32,199 bases of DNA from Acinetobacter sp. Ver3. Its GTDB lineage: Bacteria > Pseudomonadota > Gammaproteobacteria > Pseudomonadales > Moraxellaceae. This document shows positions 25,557 to 32,199 of the stretch, piece after piece. Below the pieces are notes generated by a model. The model ran no database searches. It worked only from the letters and a program-made list of their open reading frames with translations, and had not been told where the DNA came from. The position numbers and the translations under genes were made by a program. Location: the NCBI RefSeq assembly GCF_000632455.1, contig NZ_JFYL01000034.1, positions 1 through 32,199 on the forward strand, in the 5' to 3' direction. How positions within the stretch are numbered: position 1 is the first letter of the stretch; each line of letters begins with the position of its first letter.

Positions 25557-25907
25557 GTGAAATCTGTACTGGTTATATTAACCCAATCAAATCTCAACTC
25601 GCTACAAGTTCATGAGAGCCTTTCTGCAACCATGGTTTTAGCAACTTTTGGCGCTGAAGTAAAAGTTTTATTGCAAGGCGCAGCCTTAAGTTTACTCCGT
25701 TCCGAATTAAGCTTCGAACCCATTAAACATGCGTTTAAACTGGCTTCCAACCTCGTCGATAGCTTTGAGTTTTATGATCTAAGCCCTATTTTGGTTGAAT
25801 CCAATCAACAAGATAATCCCTTTGTTCAACATACTACGCATGAAATTAAATTTATTGAATTTAATAAAGAGTTAATTCAAAGCTTTGACCATGTACTGTA
25901 TTGGTAA
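25557..25907 (+). CDS. tusC: Sulfurtransferase complex subunit TusC
   Basis: A DsrF-type subunit of 116 residues of the TusBCD hexamer. The start codon is GTG with AAAGG about 8 nt upstream. The typical C-terminal end (FDHVLYW) is present; TusC has no catalytic Cys and acts as a structural partner. It ends 5 bp before tusB. Confidence 0.85.
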   Translation: MKSVLVILTQSNLNSLQVHESLSATMVLATFGAEVKVLLQGAALSLLRSELSFEPIKHAFKLASNLVDSFEFYDLSPILVESNQQDNPFVQHTTHEIKFIEFNKELIQSFDHVLYW

Positions 25908-25912
25908 CTCAT

Positions 25913-26212
25913 ATGACCGATAAAACGCTTTATTTAATACAATCTCAATTTGCAAATACTGAACATTGTATTCAACAGGTTCAAAAAACACTGGATACCA
26001 ATGATGCTTTAGTGCTTATGGGGGATGCGGTGTTGGCATTGTTTACACCATCTGTACTTACGATTCAAAACAAGGTCTACGTTTTAGATCGAGATGCTGA
26101 GTTATTACCTTCGCATCTATTGAACGGCGAGTATTTTCAAATTGAAGTGATTGATTACACCACTTTTGCAGATATCATTCTGGGCTTTACACGCTGTATT
26201 AGCCTTAAATAA
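25913..26212 (+). CDS. tusB: Sulfurtransferase complex subunit TusB
   Basis: A DsrH-type subunit, 99 residues from the ATG at 25913 (a TTG at 25901, overlapping tusC, would add four residues and is less likely). The motif DALVLMGDAVLALF is typical of TusB. Third gene of the operon, 27 bp before tusE. Confidence 0.85.
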   Translation: MTDKTLYLIQSQFANTEHCIQQVQKTLDTNDALVLMGDAVLALFTPSVLTIQNKVYVLDRDAELLPSHLLNGEYFQIEVIDYTTFADIILGFTRCISLK

Positions 26213-26239
26213 AACAAATTTATTGACTTAGGTTTTACC

Positions 26240-26563
26240 ATGACCACTGAATTATCCCTTGAACTCGATCAAGATGGTCATTTAGTTGACTATACCATTT
26301 GGAATGAAAATGTAGCGCAAGTACTCGCGAATACGCTCGAGCTTGAGCTAACAGCTTGGCATTTCGAAGTATTGCATGCGGTGCGTCAGTTCTACGCTCA
26401 ATTTGGTCATTCTCCTGCAACTCGTCCCTTAATCAAATTTTTAATGAAACACGTCAGCGCTGACATTGATAATGCAGTATTGCAAGAAAAGTTTAAAACA
26501 GGCCTAGTTGCTCGCCATCTAAGTCGATTAGCCGGAATACCAAAGCCTGCCAATTGTCTGTAA
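26240..26563 (+). CDS. tusE: Sulfur relay protein TusE/DsrC family
   Basis: A 107-residue DsrC-family protein that takes the persulfide from TusD and hands it to the thiouridylase MnmA. The conserved penultimate Cys is present (PANCL at the end), and the WHFEVLHAVRQFYAQFGHSPATRPLIK core is diagnostic. AGG lies 8 nt before the ATG. With tusD, C and B it makes a full relay cluster; the unlinked genes would be tusA and mnmA. Confidence 0.92.
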   Translation: MTTELSLELDQDGHLVDYTIWNENVAQVLANTLELELTAWHFEVLHAVRQFYAQFGHSPATRPLIKFLMKHVSADIDNAVLQEKFKTGLVARHLSRLAGIPKPANCL

Positions 26564-26642
26564 ACCAAAACTACTTTTTGATTTACATAGCATATCGAGT
26601 CAGTTCGTAGCTTTAAAAAATGAATTAATCAGTGAAATAGAC

Positions 26643-26670
26643 ATTAAAAAACCCGCTATGCAGCGGGTTT
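26643..26670. terminator. Terminator between tusE and the gene at 26811
   Basis: AAACCCGC (26649-26656) and GCGGGTTT (26663-26670), loop TATGCA, lie between convergent genes. The better U-tract is on the minus strand, ending the 26811-27553 pair; on the plus strand it also follows tusE. Confidence 0.8.
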
Positions 26671-26810
26671 AGACATCACCTAGACTAATGATGGTTAAGA
26701 TGTCGCGTGTCAATCAGGGAAATTGGAATACGTCAACTCAACGCAAAAAATTATAATAAAGTTCGAGTTATCAATTCAGTCCAAATTCATATCAATATCT
26801 GACACATTTG

Positions 26811-27182
26811 CTAGTTTGCGCTACACCAATCATCAATTGTCATGCCCGATTGTTGAAAACTCGTAGATTGCTGATTTAAATAAAATTGCGCAATACGTTT
26901 CATTACATGTGCTTGTTCAACTTGAATGAACTGGTCTGCTAAACCAACAATGTTTTGATAGGCCTTTAACCTTCCGCATAAAGCAAGTTGTTGCTCCATC
27001 GCTGTGGCTGTACTGTGTTCATCATCTAAAATCTGCTTGGTTTGTTCGATCAGCTGCATTTCATGATCTAGTTTTTGCTGATACACCATCTGTTGTGCAT
27101 CAATCAAATCATTCGCTACAACCTGTTGTGATACAAAAAAACTTAAACCTACAAAAATCAACCTCACCCATAACATGCGCAT
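26811..27182 (-). CDS. Small secreted protein of unknown function
   Basis: 123 residues with an N-terminal signal peptide (FVGLSFFVSQQVVAND..., likely cut after VVA), then a helical, Gln-rich body with two Cys (near 69 and 120) that could form a disulfide in the periplasm. I do not recognise the family. Its ATG overlaps the stop of the preceding gene by one base (TAATG) and it has its own AGGA ribosome site, so the two are co-translated. Nothing else points to its role. Confidence 0.65.
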   Translation of the reverse strand: MRMLWVRLIFVGLSFFVSQQVVANDLIDAQQMVYQQKLDHEMQLIEQTKQILDDEHSTATAMEQQLALCGRLKAYQNIVGLADQFIQVEQAHVMKRIAQFYLNQQSTSFQQSGMTIDDWCSAN

Positions 27183-27553
27183 TAGATTCCTAAATCAGGC
27201 TCAGCTTTCCAAACATCCTCATAATCATCTCGATCAATCATAAAACGGAAACCTGTTTCCAATGCAAGAAATGGAATGGCATCGGGTAAAATTTCTTCAA
27301 GCTCTTTCACCGTCATCGTCTCAAAAAAATCTTCGCCCTCGCCTAATTCACCGCCATAAATAAACCATGCCACTTTCTCACCAGGTTCAGGCTTATTACG
27401 CAAACCGACGATTGGCTCTTGATCTAAAGTATGCTTAGCCACAGCAACAACATCATCTTCATTCACTTTGATGTAAGCAGAATCAAACTCCTCACAGACT
27501 AATTTTTGCTCTTCAATAAAATCTTGCAACATGGATGATTCCATTTTCATCAT
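27182..27553 (-). CDS. Imm33/DUF2185-like protein
   Basis: The motif VAWFIYGGELGEGEDFF followed by ALETGFRFMIDRDDYEDVW resembles DUF2185 (Imm33), a fold found among immunity proteins to polymorphic toxins but also in free-standing proteins. The frame is open to 27595; I chose the ATG at 27553 because an AGG lies 9 nt upstream (123 aa). It is very acidic, soluble and without a signal peptide. No toxin gene is recognisable nearby, so an immunity role is only a suggestion from the family. It is coupled to the secreted protein that follows. Confidence 0.6.
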   Translation of the reverse strand: MMKMESSMLQDFIEEQKLVCEEFDSAYIKVNEDDVVAVAKHTLDQEPIVGLRNKPEPGEKVAWFIYGGELGEGEDFFETMTVKELEEILPDAIPFLALETGFRFMIDRDDYEDVWKAEPDLGI

Positions 27554-27640
27554 AAATTCAGACCTAATTTTAAGCATAGTGTCGTATAAGCACAATCAAT
27601 CCGACGAAACAATCTGTTTTTACAATGTTTTTTTTGCCAT

Positions 27641-27663
27641 CTTGATTTTGTTACATATTCAAG
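27641..27663. promoter_or_regulatory. SOS-type palindrome upstream of umuD
   Basis: A 23-bp near-palindrome with outer arms CTTGA and TCAAG and inner GTTAC matches in 9 of 11 pairs. It resembles the TTGA...TTCAA element bound by UmuDAb in Acinetobacter, which lacks LexA. It lies 22 bp upstream of the umuD start and 88 bp upstream of the divergent Imm33-like gene. Confidence 0.65.
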
Positions 27664-27684
27664 ATTAAATGGGGGGAATTTCAT

Positions 27685-28302
27685 ATGAGCAGCAATTCAA
27701 ATATTTCAGCAACAAATACCGCTTCTCTACATGGTGGTAAACGTGCCAATGCAGGTCGAAAATCACAGTTTTCAGAAAAAACAGTAGTAATGCGTGTTCC
27801 TGAATCAAAAGTGATTCAAATTAAAGAATGGTTAAAAATACGACCTGAAGATGATTTCAATCAACAAATTGAAATTTCACCAATCCAATTTAGAACACGT
27901 TTAAAAATCGCCTATCCTATTGAATCTGTGGCAGCAGGCTTCCCTTCCCCAGCACAAGATTATGTAGAAGGACATATTGATCTAAATGAATTCTTGGTTC
28001 ACAACGTAGCATCTACTTTTATACTACGCGTAAATTCGTTATCAATGAAAAATGCAGTGATTGAAGTTGGTGATCAAATCTTGATTGACCGGAGTTTGAA
28101 TGCAGAACATGGTGATATCGTCTTGGCGCTGATTAATAATGAATTCACAGTAAAAAGATTAATGTTAGAAAAACAAAATGATGGAACGATCCTTTTATGG
28201 TTAAAAGCAGAGAATCCAGACTACCCTGACATCTATCCTCGTAGCGAAGAACAAATCATGGTCTGGGGTGTAGTGACTTGTATTTTAAAAAAACTGAAAT
28301 AA
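27685..28302 (+). CDS. umuD: UmuD-type autoproteolytic subunit with N-terminal extension (UmuDAb-like)
   Basis: A 205-residue S24/LexA-type serine protease. The self-cleavage site is Ala84-Gly85 (AAGF), with nucleophile Ser120 (NSLSM) and general base Lys157 (FTVKRL), so autoproteolysis after RecA activation is expected. It is about 60 residues longer than E. coli UmuD, with a basic GGKRANAGRK stretch near the start. In Acinetobacter such long forms (UmuDAb) also repress DNA-damage genes. It has a strong ribosome site (GGGGGAA) and an SOS-type palindrome just upstream. No ddrR is adjacent, unlike the well-studied umuDAb locus, so this may be a second copy that serves mainly as a polymerase subunit. 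Confidence 0.88.
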   Translation: MSSNSNISATNTASLHGGKRANAGRKSQFSEKTVVMRVPESKVIQIKEWLKIRPEDDFNQQIEISPIQFRTRLKIAYPIESVAAGFPSPAQDYVEGHIDLNEFLVHNVASTFILRVNSLSMKNAVIEVGDQILIDRSLNAEHGDIVLALINNEFTVKRLMLEKQNDGTILLWLKAENPDYPDIYPRSEEQIMVWGVVTCILKKLK

Positions 28303-28330
28303 ATTGATCTAAGCAGTTCACCCTACTCCT

Positions 28331-29662
28331 ATGCAAAATATTTATCATCAAGAGATTTTTGCGCTCATTGATATTAATAACTGCTATGTCAGTTGTGAGC
28401 GTGTATTTAATCCAAGTTTAAATGGTCAACCGGTCGTTGTTTTAAGTAATAACGATGGTTGTGTCGTATCTCGTAGTGAGGAAGCGAAAGCTCTCAATAT
28501 TGGCATGGCCGTGCCATGGTATGAAATTGAAAAAGATATGCTTAAGGCTGGTGTTAAAGTATTTTCAAGCAACTATGCCCTCTACGGCGATATGTCTAGT
28601 CGCTTTTTCACTATTTTAGAGCAACACTTTCATGCAGATTCAGATCTAGAGCCCTATTCAATTGATGAATGTTTTATTCGCCTAACACATTATCAAAGTC
28701 TTTTTGATTTAGAAAAATTTTGTCGAGAATTAGTCGACCGTATTCAACAATGGATCGGTTTACCTTGTTGTATCGGGATTGGTTACAGTAAAACACAAGC
28801 TAAACTCGCCAATCACTTTGCCAAAAAACGTTCTGGTTTTAACCGAGTGTGTTCTTTATTGGATTTGGATCCATGCAGTTTTGATCAATTACTTATAGAA
28901 ACCTCAGTATCGGAAATTTGGGGCGTAGGTCGAAAAATTAGTAAACAACTTGAAAGTTACGGTATTTATAATTGCTATGACTTAACTTTTGCCAATGAAC
29001 ACTATTTGATGAAGCAGTTTTCAGTGCTCATGGGGCGTACCATTCGTGAGCTAAAAGGTCAGTCCTGTATTTCACTAGAAGATCCTGATTTACCGTCTAA
29101 ACGAATCTTAGCATCACGAAGTTTTGCATCAGCATTAAAGGATAAAGCATTAATCAAGCAAGCCATGATTTTTCATTTAAGTCGGGCTCATGAGCGTTTA
29201 ACCAAGCAAGAACAATTATGCGCCTGTGTCCATGTGTCTCTTTATGAAAAAATTCCAGTAAAACCATTCAAGAAATCACATTCTCATGTAATTGGTTTGG
29301 AATATCCGACGGATGATTTATTAATCCTGACCCATGCAGCACAACAGCAAATTGATGTTTTATTTAAAGAAAATATACGTTATGTAAAAGTTTCCGTCAT
29401 GTTTTCTGCTTTGAGTGCTAAAAAAACACATACACATGACCTTTGGCAGCCTCATGATTTAATCCAGCAGCGAGATTCACTCATGACAACAATTGGCGCT
29501 ATGAAAAACCGCTTTGGAAAGCATTGTATTCAAGTGGGCTATCATACCAATCAACAACAATGGAAAATGAAGCAATTGCACCACTCTCCACGCTATACCA
29601 CCTCATGGTCAGAAATGCTGACTATTGATGACTCACATATGGCGGTTACACAAAACAAATGA
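28331..29662 (+). CDS. umuC: Y-family DNA polymerase V catalytic subunit UmuC
   Basis: A 443-residue Umu[18 protein letters not shown] and [10 protein letters not shown] carry the metal Asp/Glu residues, followed by [17 protein letters not shown], the thumb and little-finger region, and a DUF4113-like C-terminus ([18 protein letters not shown]). The length is full, in contrast to truncated copies known in some Acinetobacter. It copies past lesions at the cost of mutation. It lies 28 bp after umuD and shares its promoter. Confidence 0.92.
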   Translation: MQNIYHQEIFALIDINNCYVSCERVFNPSLNGQPVVVLSNNDGCVVSRSEEAKALNIGMAVPWYEIEKDMLKAGVKVFSSNYALYGDMSSRFFTILEQHFHADSDLEPYSIDECFIRLTHYQSLFDLEKFCRELVDRIQQWIGLPCCIGIGYSKTQAKLANHFAKKRSGFNRVCSLLDLDPCSFDQLLIETSVSEIWGVGRKISKQLESYGIYNCYDLTFANEHYLMKQFSVLMGRTIRELKGQSCISLEDPDLPSKRILASRSFASALKDKALIKQAMIFHLSRAHERLTKQEQLCACVHVSLYEKIPVKPFKKSHSHVIGLEYPTDDLLILTHAAQQQIDVLFKENIRYVKVSVMFSALSAKKTHTHDLWQPHDLIQQRDSLMTTIGAMKNRFGKHCIQVGYHTNQQQWKMKQLHHSPRYTTSWSEMLTIDDSHMAVTQNK

Positions 29663-29838
29663 ATACTTTTGGTCAATTCGGTTTAAAATAGCAGACTCGA
29701 AGAATTAAAAGAAAAATGTAATTTTTTAACATTGCCAATTGACTGCAAAGTTCTCAAAATACAGCTCATTGACGACATTGTTTTTTTGCTATTTTTGAAA
29801 CAAAATATAAATGAAAAGCTTAAAAACATGCCATAATA

Positions 29839-29876
29839 TGCAAACTTTGCAGACATCTTGCAAGGTTATATTGCAA
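29839..29876 (+). promoter_or_regulatory. Cluster of TTGCA half-sites before aroQ-accBC
   Basis: TGCAAA-C-TTTGCA is a perfect 13-bp inverted repeat (29839-29851), followed by TTGCAA at 29858 and 29871. A -10-like CATAAT (29832-29837) precedes it. Repeats just downstream of a start site are a common place for a repressor; the protein is unknown. Confidence 0.4.
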
Positions 29877-29898
29877 CTTTCATATTGGAGCTGTCTTC

Positions 29899-30354
29899 AT
29901 GAGTTCGACCATTTTGGTCATACATGGACCAAATTTAAATTTGCTAGGAAAGCGAGAACCTGAAGTTTACGGACATTTAACTTTAGACGATATCAATCAT
30001 CAACTCATACAGCAAGCTCAAGAAAGTTCAATTCAACTTGAAACCTTCCAAAGCAATTGGGAAGGTGCCATTGTCGACCGAATTCATCAAGCCCAAATTG
30101 ATGGTATAAAATTTATCATCATCAATCCTGCTGCACTGACCCACACCTCAGTAGCAGTACGTGATGCCCTATTAGGTGTTGCGATCCCATTTATTGAAGT
30201 TCACCTTTCAAATGTTCACGCACGTGAAGCATTTAGACACCACTCTTATCTCTCCGATAAAGCTGTCGGTGTCATTTGTGGACTAGGCGCACAGGGTTAT
30301 TCATTTGCATTAACTCATGCCGTGCAAAAAATTCAAACTTCTACACATCTTTAA
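29899..30354 (+). CDS. aroQ: Type II 3-dehydroquinate dehydratase
   Basis: Third step of the shikimate pathway: 3-dehydroquinate to 3-dehydroshikimate. The 151-residue protein has the type II motifs: [17 protein letters not shown] (Arg19, catalytic Tyr24), [17 protein letters not shown] and [17 protein letters not shown]. The dodecamer is cytoplasmic. GGAG lies about 8 nt before the ATG. It is first in an operon with accB and accC, an arrangement common in gammaproteobacteria. Confidence 0.95.
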   Translation: MSSTILVIHGPNLNLLGKREPEVYGHLTLDDINHQLIQQAQESSIQLETFQSNWEGAIVDRIHQAQIDGIKFIIINPAALTHTSVAVRDALLGVAIPFIEVHLSNVHAREAFRHHSYLSDKAVGVICGLGAQGYSFALTHAVQKIQTSTHL

Positions 30355-30372
30355 CCTTAGGAATACGAATTC

Positions 30373-30792
30373 ATGGATATTCGCAAAATTAAAAAGCTCA
30401 TCGACTTAATGATTGAATCGGATCTTCAATCTATTGAAGTAAAAGAAGGTGATCAATCCATTGCTTTAGCGCGTCGTAATCCTATCGTAGCCGCTGGTGT
30501 TGCACCAATACAATCTGCTGCGCCAGAAGCTCCAGTTGTGAAACCAGCTTCTCGTGGTGCTGTTGAAACCTCACCAATGGTTGGCGTGTTCTATGCTGCA
30601 CCAAGTCCAGGCGAAGCACCATTTGTAAATGTAGGACAAACTGTTTCAGCAGGCGAAACGCTTGGAATTATTGAAGCAATGAAAATCATGAACCCAATTG
30701 AGGCAACTCAAAGTGGTGTGATTGAAGAAATTTTAGTTAAAAATGGTGATGTAATCCAATTCGGTCAACCTTTATTCCGCTACCGCGCGTAA
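30373..30792 (+). CDS. accB: Acetyl-CoA carboxylase biotin carboxyl carrier protein
   Basis: 139 residues: a small N-terminal domain, a short Ala/Pro linker (about 41-62) and a C-terminal biotinyl domain with the biotin lysine in EAMKIMN (Lys104). It carries the carboxylated biotin between AccC and the AccAD transferase in fatty acid synthesis. It starts 18 bp after aroQ and ends 15 bp before accC. Confidence 0.95.
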   Translation: MDIRKIKKLIDLMIESDLQSIEVKEGDQSIALARRNPIVAAGVAPIQSAAPEAPVVKPASRGAVETSPMVGVFYAAPSPGEAPFVNVGQTVSAGETLGIIEAMKIMNPIEATQSGVIEEILVKNGDVIQFGQPLFRYRA

Positions 30793-30807
30793 TCGTTGGG
30801 GGTTGGT

Positions 30808-32172
30808 ATGTTGCAAAAAGTTCTCATTGCCAACCGAGGTGAAATTGCACTGCGTATTACACGTGCTTGCAAAACACTCGGTATTAAAACAGTCGGTATC
30901 TACTCGGATGCCGATAAAGACCTCATGCATTTACGCTTTGTTGATGAAGCCGTTTGTATTGGTCCTGGTGCAAGTAGCGAAAGTTATCTAAATATTCCTG
31001 CAATTATTACAGCAGCGGAAGTGACTGGTGCAGATGCAATTCATCCAGGTTATGGCTTTTTATCAGAAAATGCTGAATTTGCTGAGATTGTAGAAAGTTC
31101 TGGTTTTATCTTTATTGGTCCACGTCCTGAACATATTCGCCTTATGGGGAATAAAGTGTCAGCGATTATGGCGATGCGTAAAGCTGGTGTACCAACCGTT
31201 CCAGGTTCAGCTCATGCTGTAACACCAAACAATGCCTTGGCCGAAGCAAAAGAGATTGGCTTCCCACTTATCGTTAAAGCTGCTGCTGGTGGTGGCGGTC
31301 GCGGTATGCGAATTGTTGAACGTGTTGATACACTGTTGGAGTCTGTACAAGCAGCTCAACGTGATGCTGAAATGTGGTTCGGTGATGATACGGTTTACAT
31401 GGAACGTTTCCTTCAAAAGCCACGCCATGTTGAAGTACAGGTGATTGGCGATGGTAATGGTCACGCCGTACATTTATATGATCGTGACTGTTCATTACAA
31501 CGTCGTCATCAAAAAGTTCTTGAGGAAGCTCCTGCTCCGAACCTTCCAGAAGAAGCTCGTGCTGAAATTTTAGCAGCTTGCGTAAAAGCATGCGAATTAA
31601 TGCAGTATCGTGGCGCAGGCACGTTCGAATTCTTATTTGAAGATGGTGAGTTCTTCTTTATTGAGATGAATACACGTGTTCAAGTAGAACATCCTGTGAC
31701 TGAAATGGTAACGGGTGTCGATATTATTGAACAACAGCTTCGTGTAGCCGCTGGTCTTGGTTTAAATCTAGAACAAGATCAAATCAAAGTACACGGTCAT
31801 GCAATTGAATGCCGTATTAATGCAGAAGATCCAACCACCTTCCTTCCATCACCAGGTAAAATCGAGCAATTCTACACACCAGGTGGTGCAGGCATCCGTT
31901 TAGATTCTCATATCTATCCAGGTTATAGCATTCCACCTTACTATGATTCGATGATTGCTAAATTAATCGCACATGGTAAAGATCGCGAAACCGCTTTGGC
32001 TCGTATGAAACAAGCCTTAGATGAAATGATCTTAACTGGAATCAAAACCAATATTCCGCTACACAAAGATCTCATCCTTGAAGATAAGAACTTTGCAGAA
32101 CAGGCTATGGATATTCACTACTTAGAGAAACATTTGTTGAAACAGGTACAAGGACATAGCGAAGCTGAGTAA
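30808..32172 (+). CDS. accC: Acetyl-CoA carboxylase biotin carboxylase subunit
   Basis: ATP-dependent carboxylation of biotin on AccB. The ATG at 30808 gives 454 residues and has a GGGGG ribosome site; a TTG at 30796 would add four and is unlikely. Seen: [11 protein letters not shown], the ATP-grasp glycine loop [12 protein letters not shown], catalytic [14 protein letters not shown], and the biotin-carboxylase C-terminal domain ending in ILEDKNF. Complete and unbroken; the stop lies 27 bp before the end of the window, so the next gene is not visible. Confidence 0.96.
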   Translation: MLQKVLIANRGEIALRITRACKTLGIKTVGIYSDADKDLMHLRFVDEAVCIGPGASSESYLNIPAIITAAEVTGADAIHPGYGFLSENAEFAEIVESSGFIFIGPRPEHIRLMGNKVSAIMAMRKAGVPTVPGSAHAVTPNNALAEAKEIGFPLIVKAAAGGGGRGMRIVERVDTLLESVQAAQRDAEMWFGDDTVYMERFLQKPRHVEVQVIGDGNGHAVHLYDRDCSLQRRHQKVLEEAPAPNLPEEARAEILAACVKACELMQYRGAGTFEFLFEDGEFFFIEMNTRVQVEHPVTEMVTGVDIIEQQLRVAAGLGLNLEQDQIKVHGHAIECRINAEDPTTFLPSPGKIEQFYTPGGAGIRLDSHIYPGYSIPPYYDSMIAKLIAHGKDRETALARMKQALDEMILTGIKTNIPLHKDLILEDKNFAEQAMDIHYLEKHLLKQVQGHSEAE

Positions 32173-32199
32173 TTACAGCTTTACAAGATGAATAAAAAA

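Noticed and set aside
26688..26756. A 22-codon ORF between tusE and the small secreted protein gene
   Set aside because: No ribosome site, no composition signal, and it lies beyond a terminator without a promoter match.
31207..31591. Long open frames antisense to accC
   Set aside because: They mirror a highly conserved sense gene and have no ribosome site or recognisable motif.

Overview
The window is a stretch of low-GC gammaproteobacterial chromosome, most likely genus Acinetobacter. The points in favour are AT-rich coding sequence, a UmuD with a long N-terminal extension and its TTGA...TCAA type palindrome, the aroQ-accB-accC order, a complete tusDCBE set, and a periplasmic Fes-type esterase behind a Fur box. 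The species cannot be fixed from this window. There is no integrase, transposase, tRNA, rRNA, CRISPR or phage structural gene, so this is mainly backbone with a few small accessory inserts.

Layout. 1-1520: a DAHP synthase (first shikimate step) on the minus strand. Its 5' region holds an aromatic leader peptide (YYYFW), a ladder of alternating GGCAAC/GTTGCC segments, an intrinsic terminator, and then a second aromatic-rich mini-ORF. This is an attenuation system for aromatic amino acid supply. 1572-4864: a PAS-PAS-GGDEF-EAL cyclic-di-GMP protein and an alpha/beta hydrolase. 5097-9661: aromatic aminotransferase (tyrB), glutathione-dependent formaldehyde dehydrogenase, a ClsC-like phospholipase D lipoprotein and an unknown protein. 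9691-12539: a DNA glycosylase-like gene and an SGNH hydrolase, divergent from a Fur-boxed periplasmic ferric-enterobactin esterase-like protein.

12564-17428: an operon of ACAD10/11-type acyl-CoA dehydrogenase, APH-fold kinase, histidine-phosphatase-like protein (second catalytic His replaced) and SDR, divergent from a LysR regulator. It looks like the split bacterial form of the kinase plus dehydrogenase route for 4-hydroxyacyl-CoA. 17535-21232: a membrane-anchored thermonuclease, a MarR-MFS pair, a nitroreductase and an unknown protein. 21375-25072: a DUF4760-like membrane protein whose start codon lies in the U-tract of a terminator that follows a 17-codon ORF with its own promoter and strong ribosome site; fumC with a Fur-box promoter; and a GalE-like protein lacking the YxxxK lysine.

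25144-26563: tusD-tusC-tusB-tusE, the sulfur relay for tRNA 2-thiouridine. 26811-27553: a coupled pair of a small secreted protein and an Imm33-like protein. 27685-29662: umuD-umuC error-prone polymerase under an SOS-type palindrome. 29899-32172: aroQ-accB-accC, linking dehydroquinate dehydratase to acetyl-CoA carboxylase subunits.

The main themes are aromatic amino acid supply (DAHP synthase, TyrB, AroQ), iron response (two Fur boxes), and two places where a tiny ORF and an intrinsic terminator precede a larger gene.
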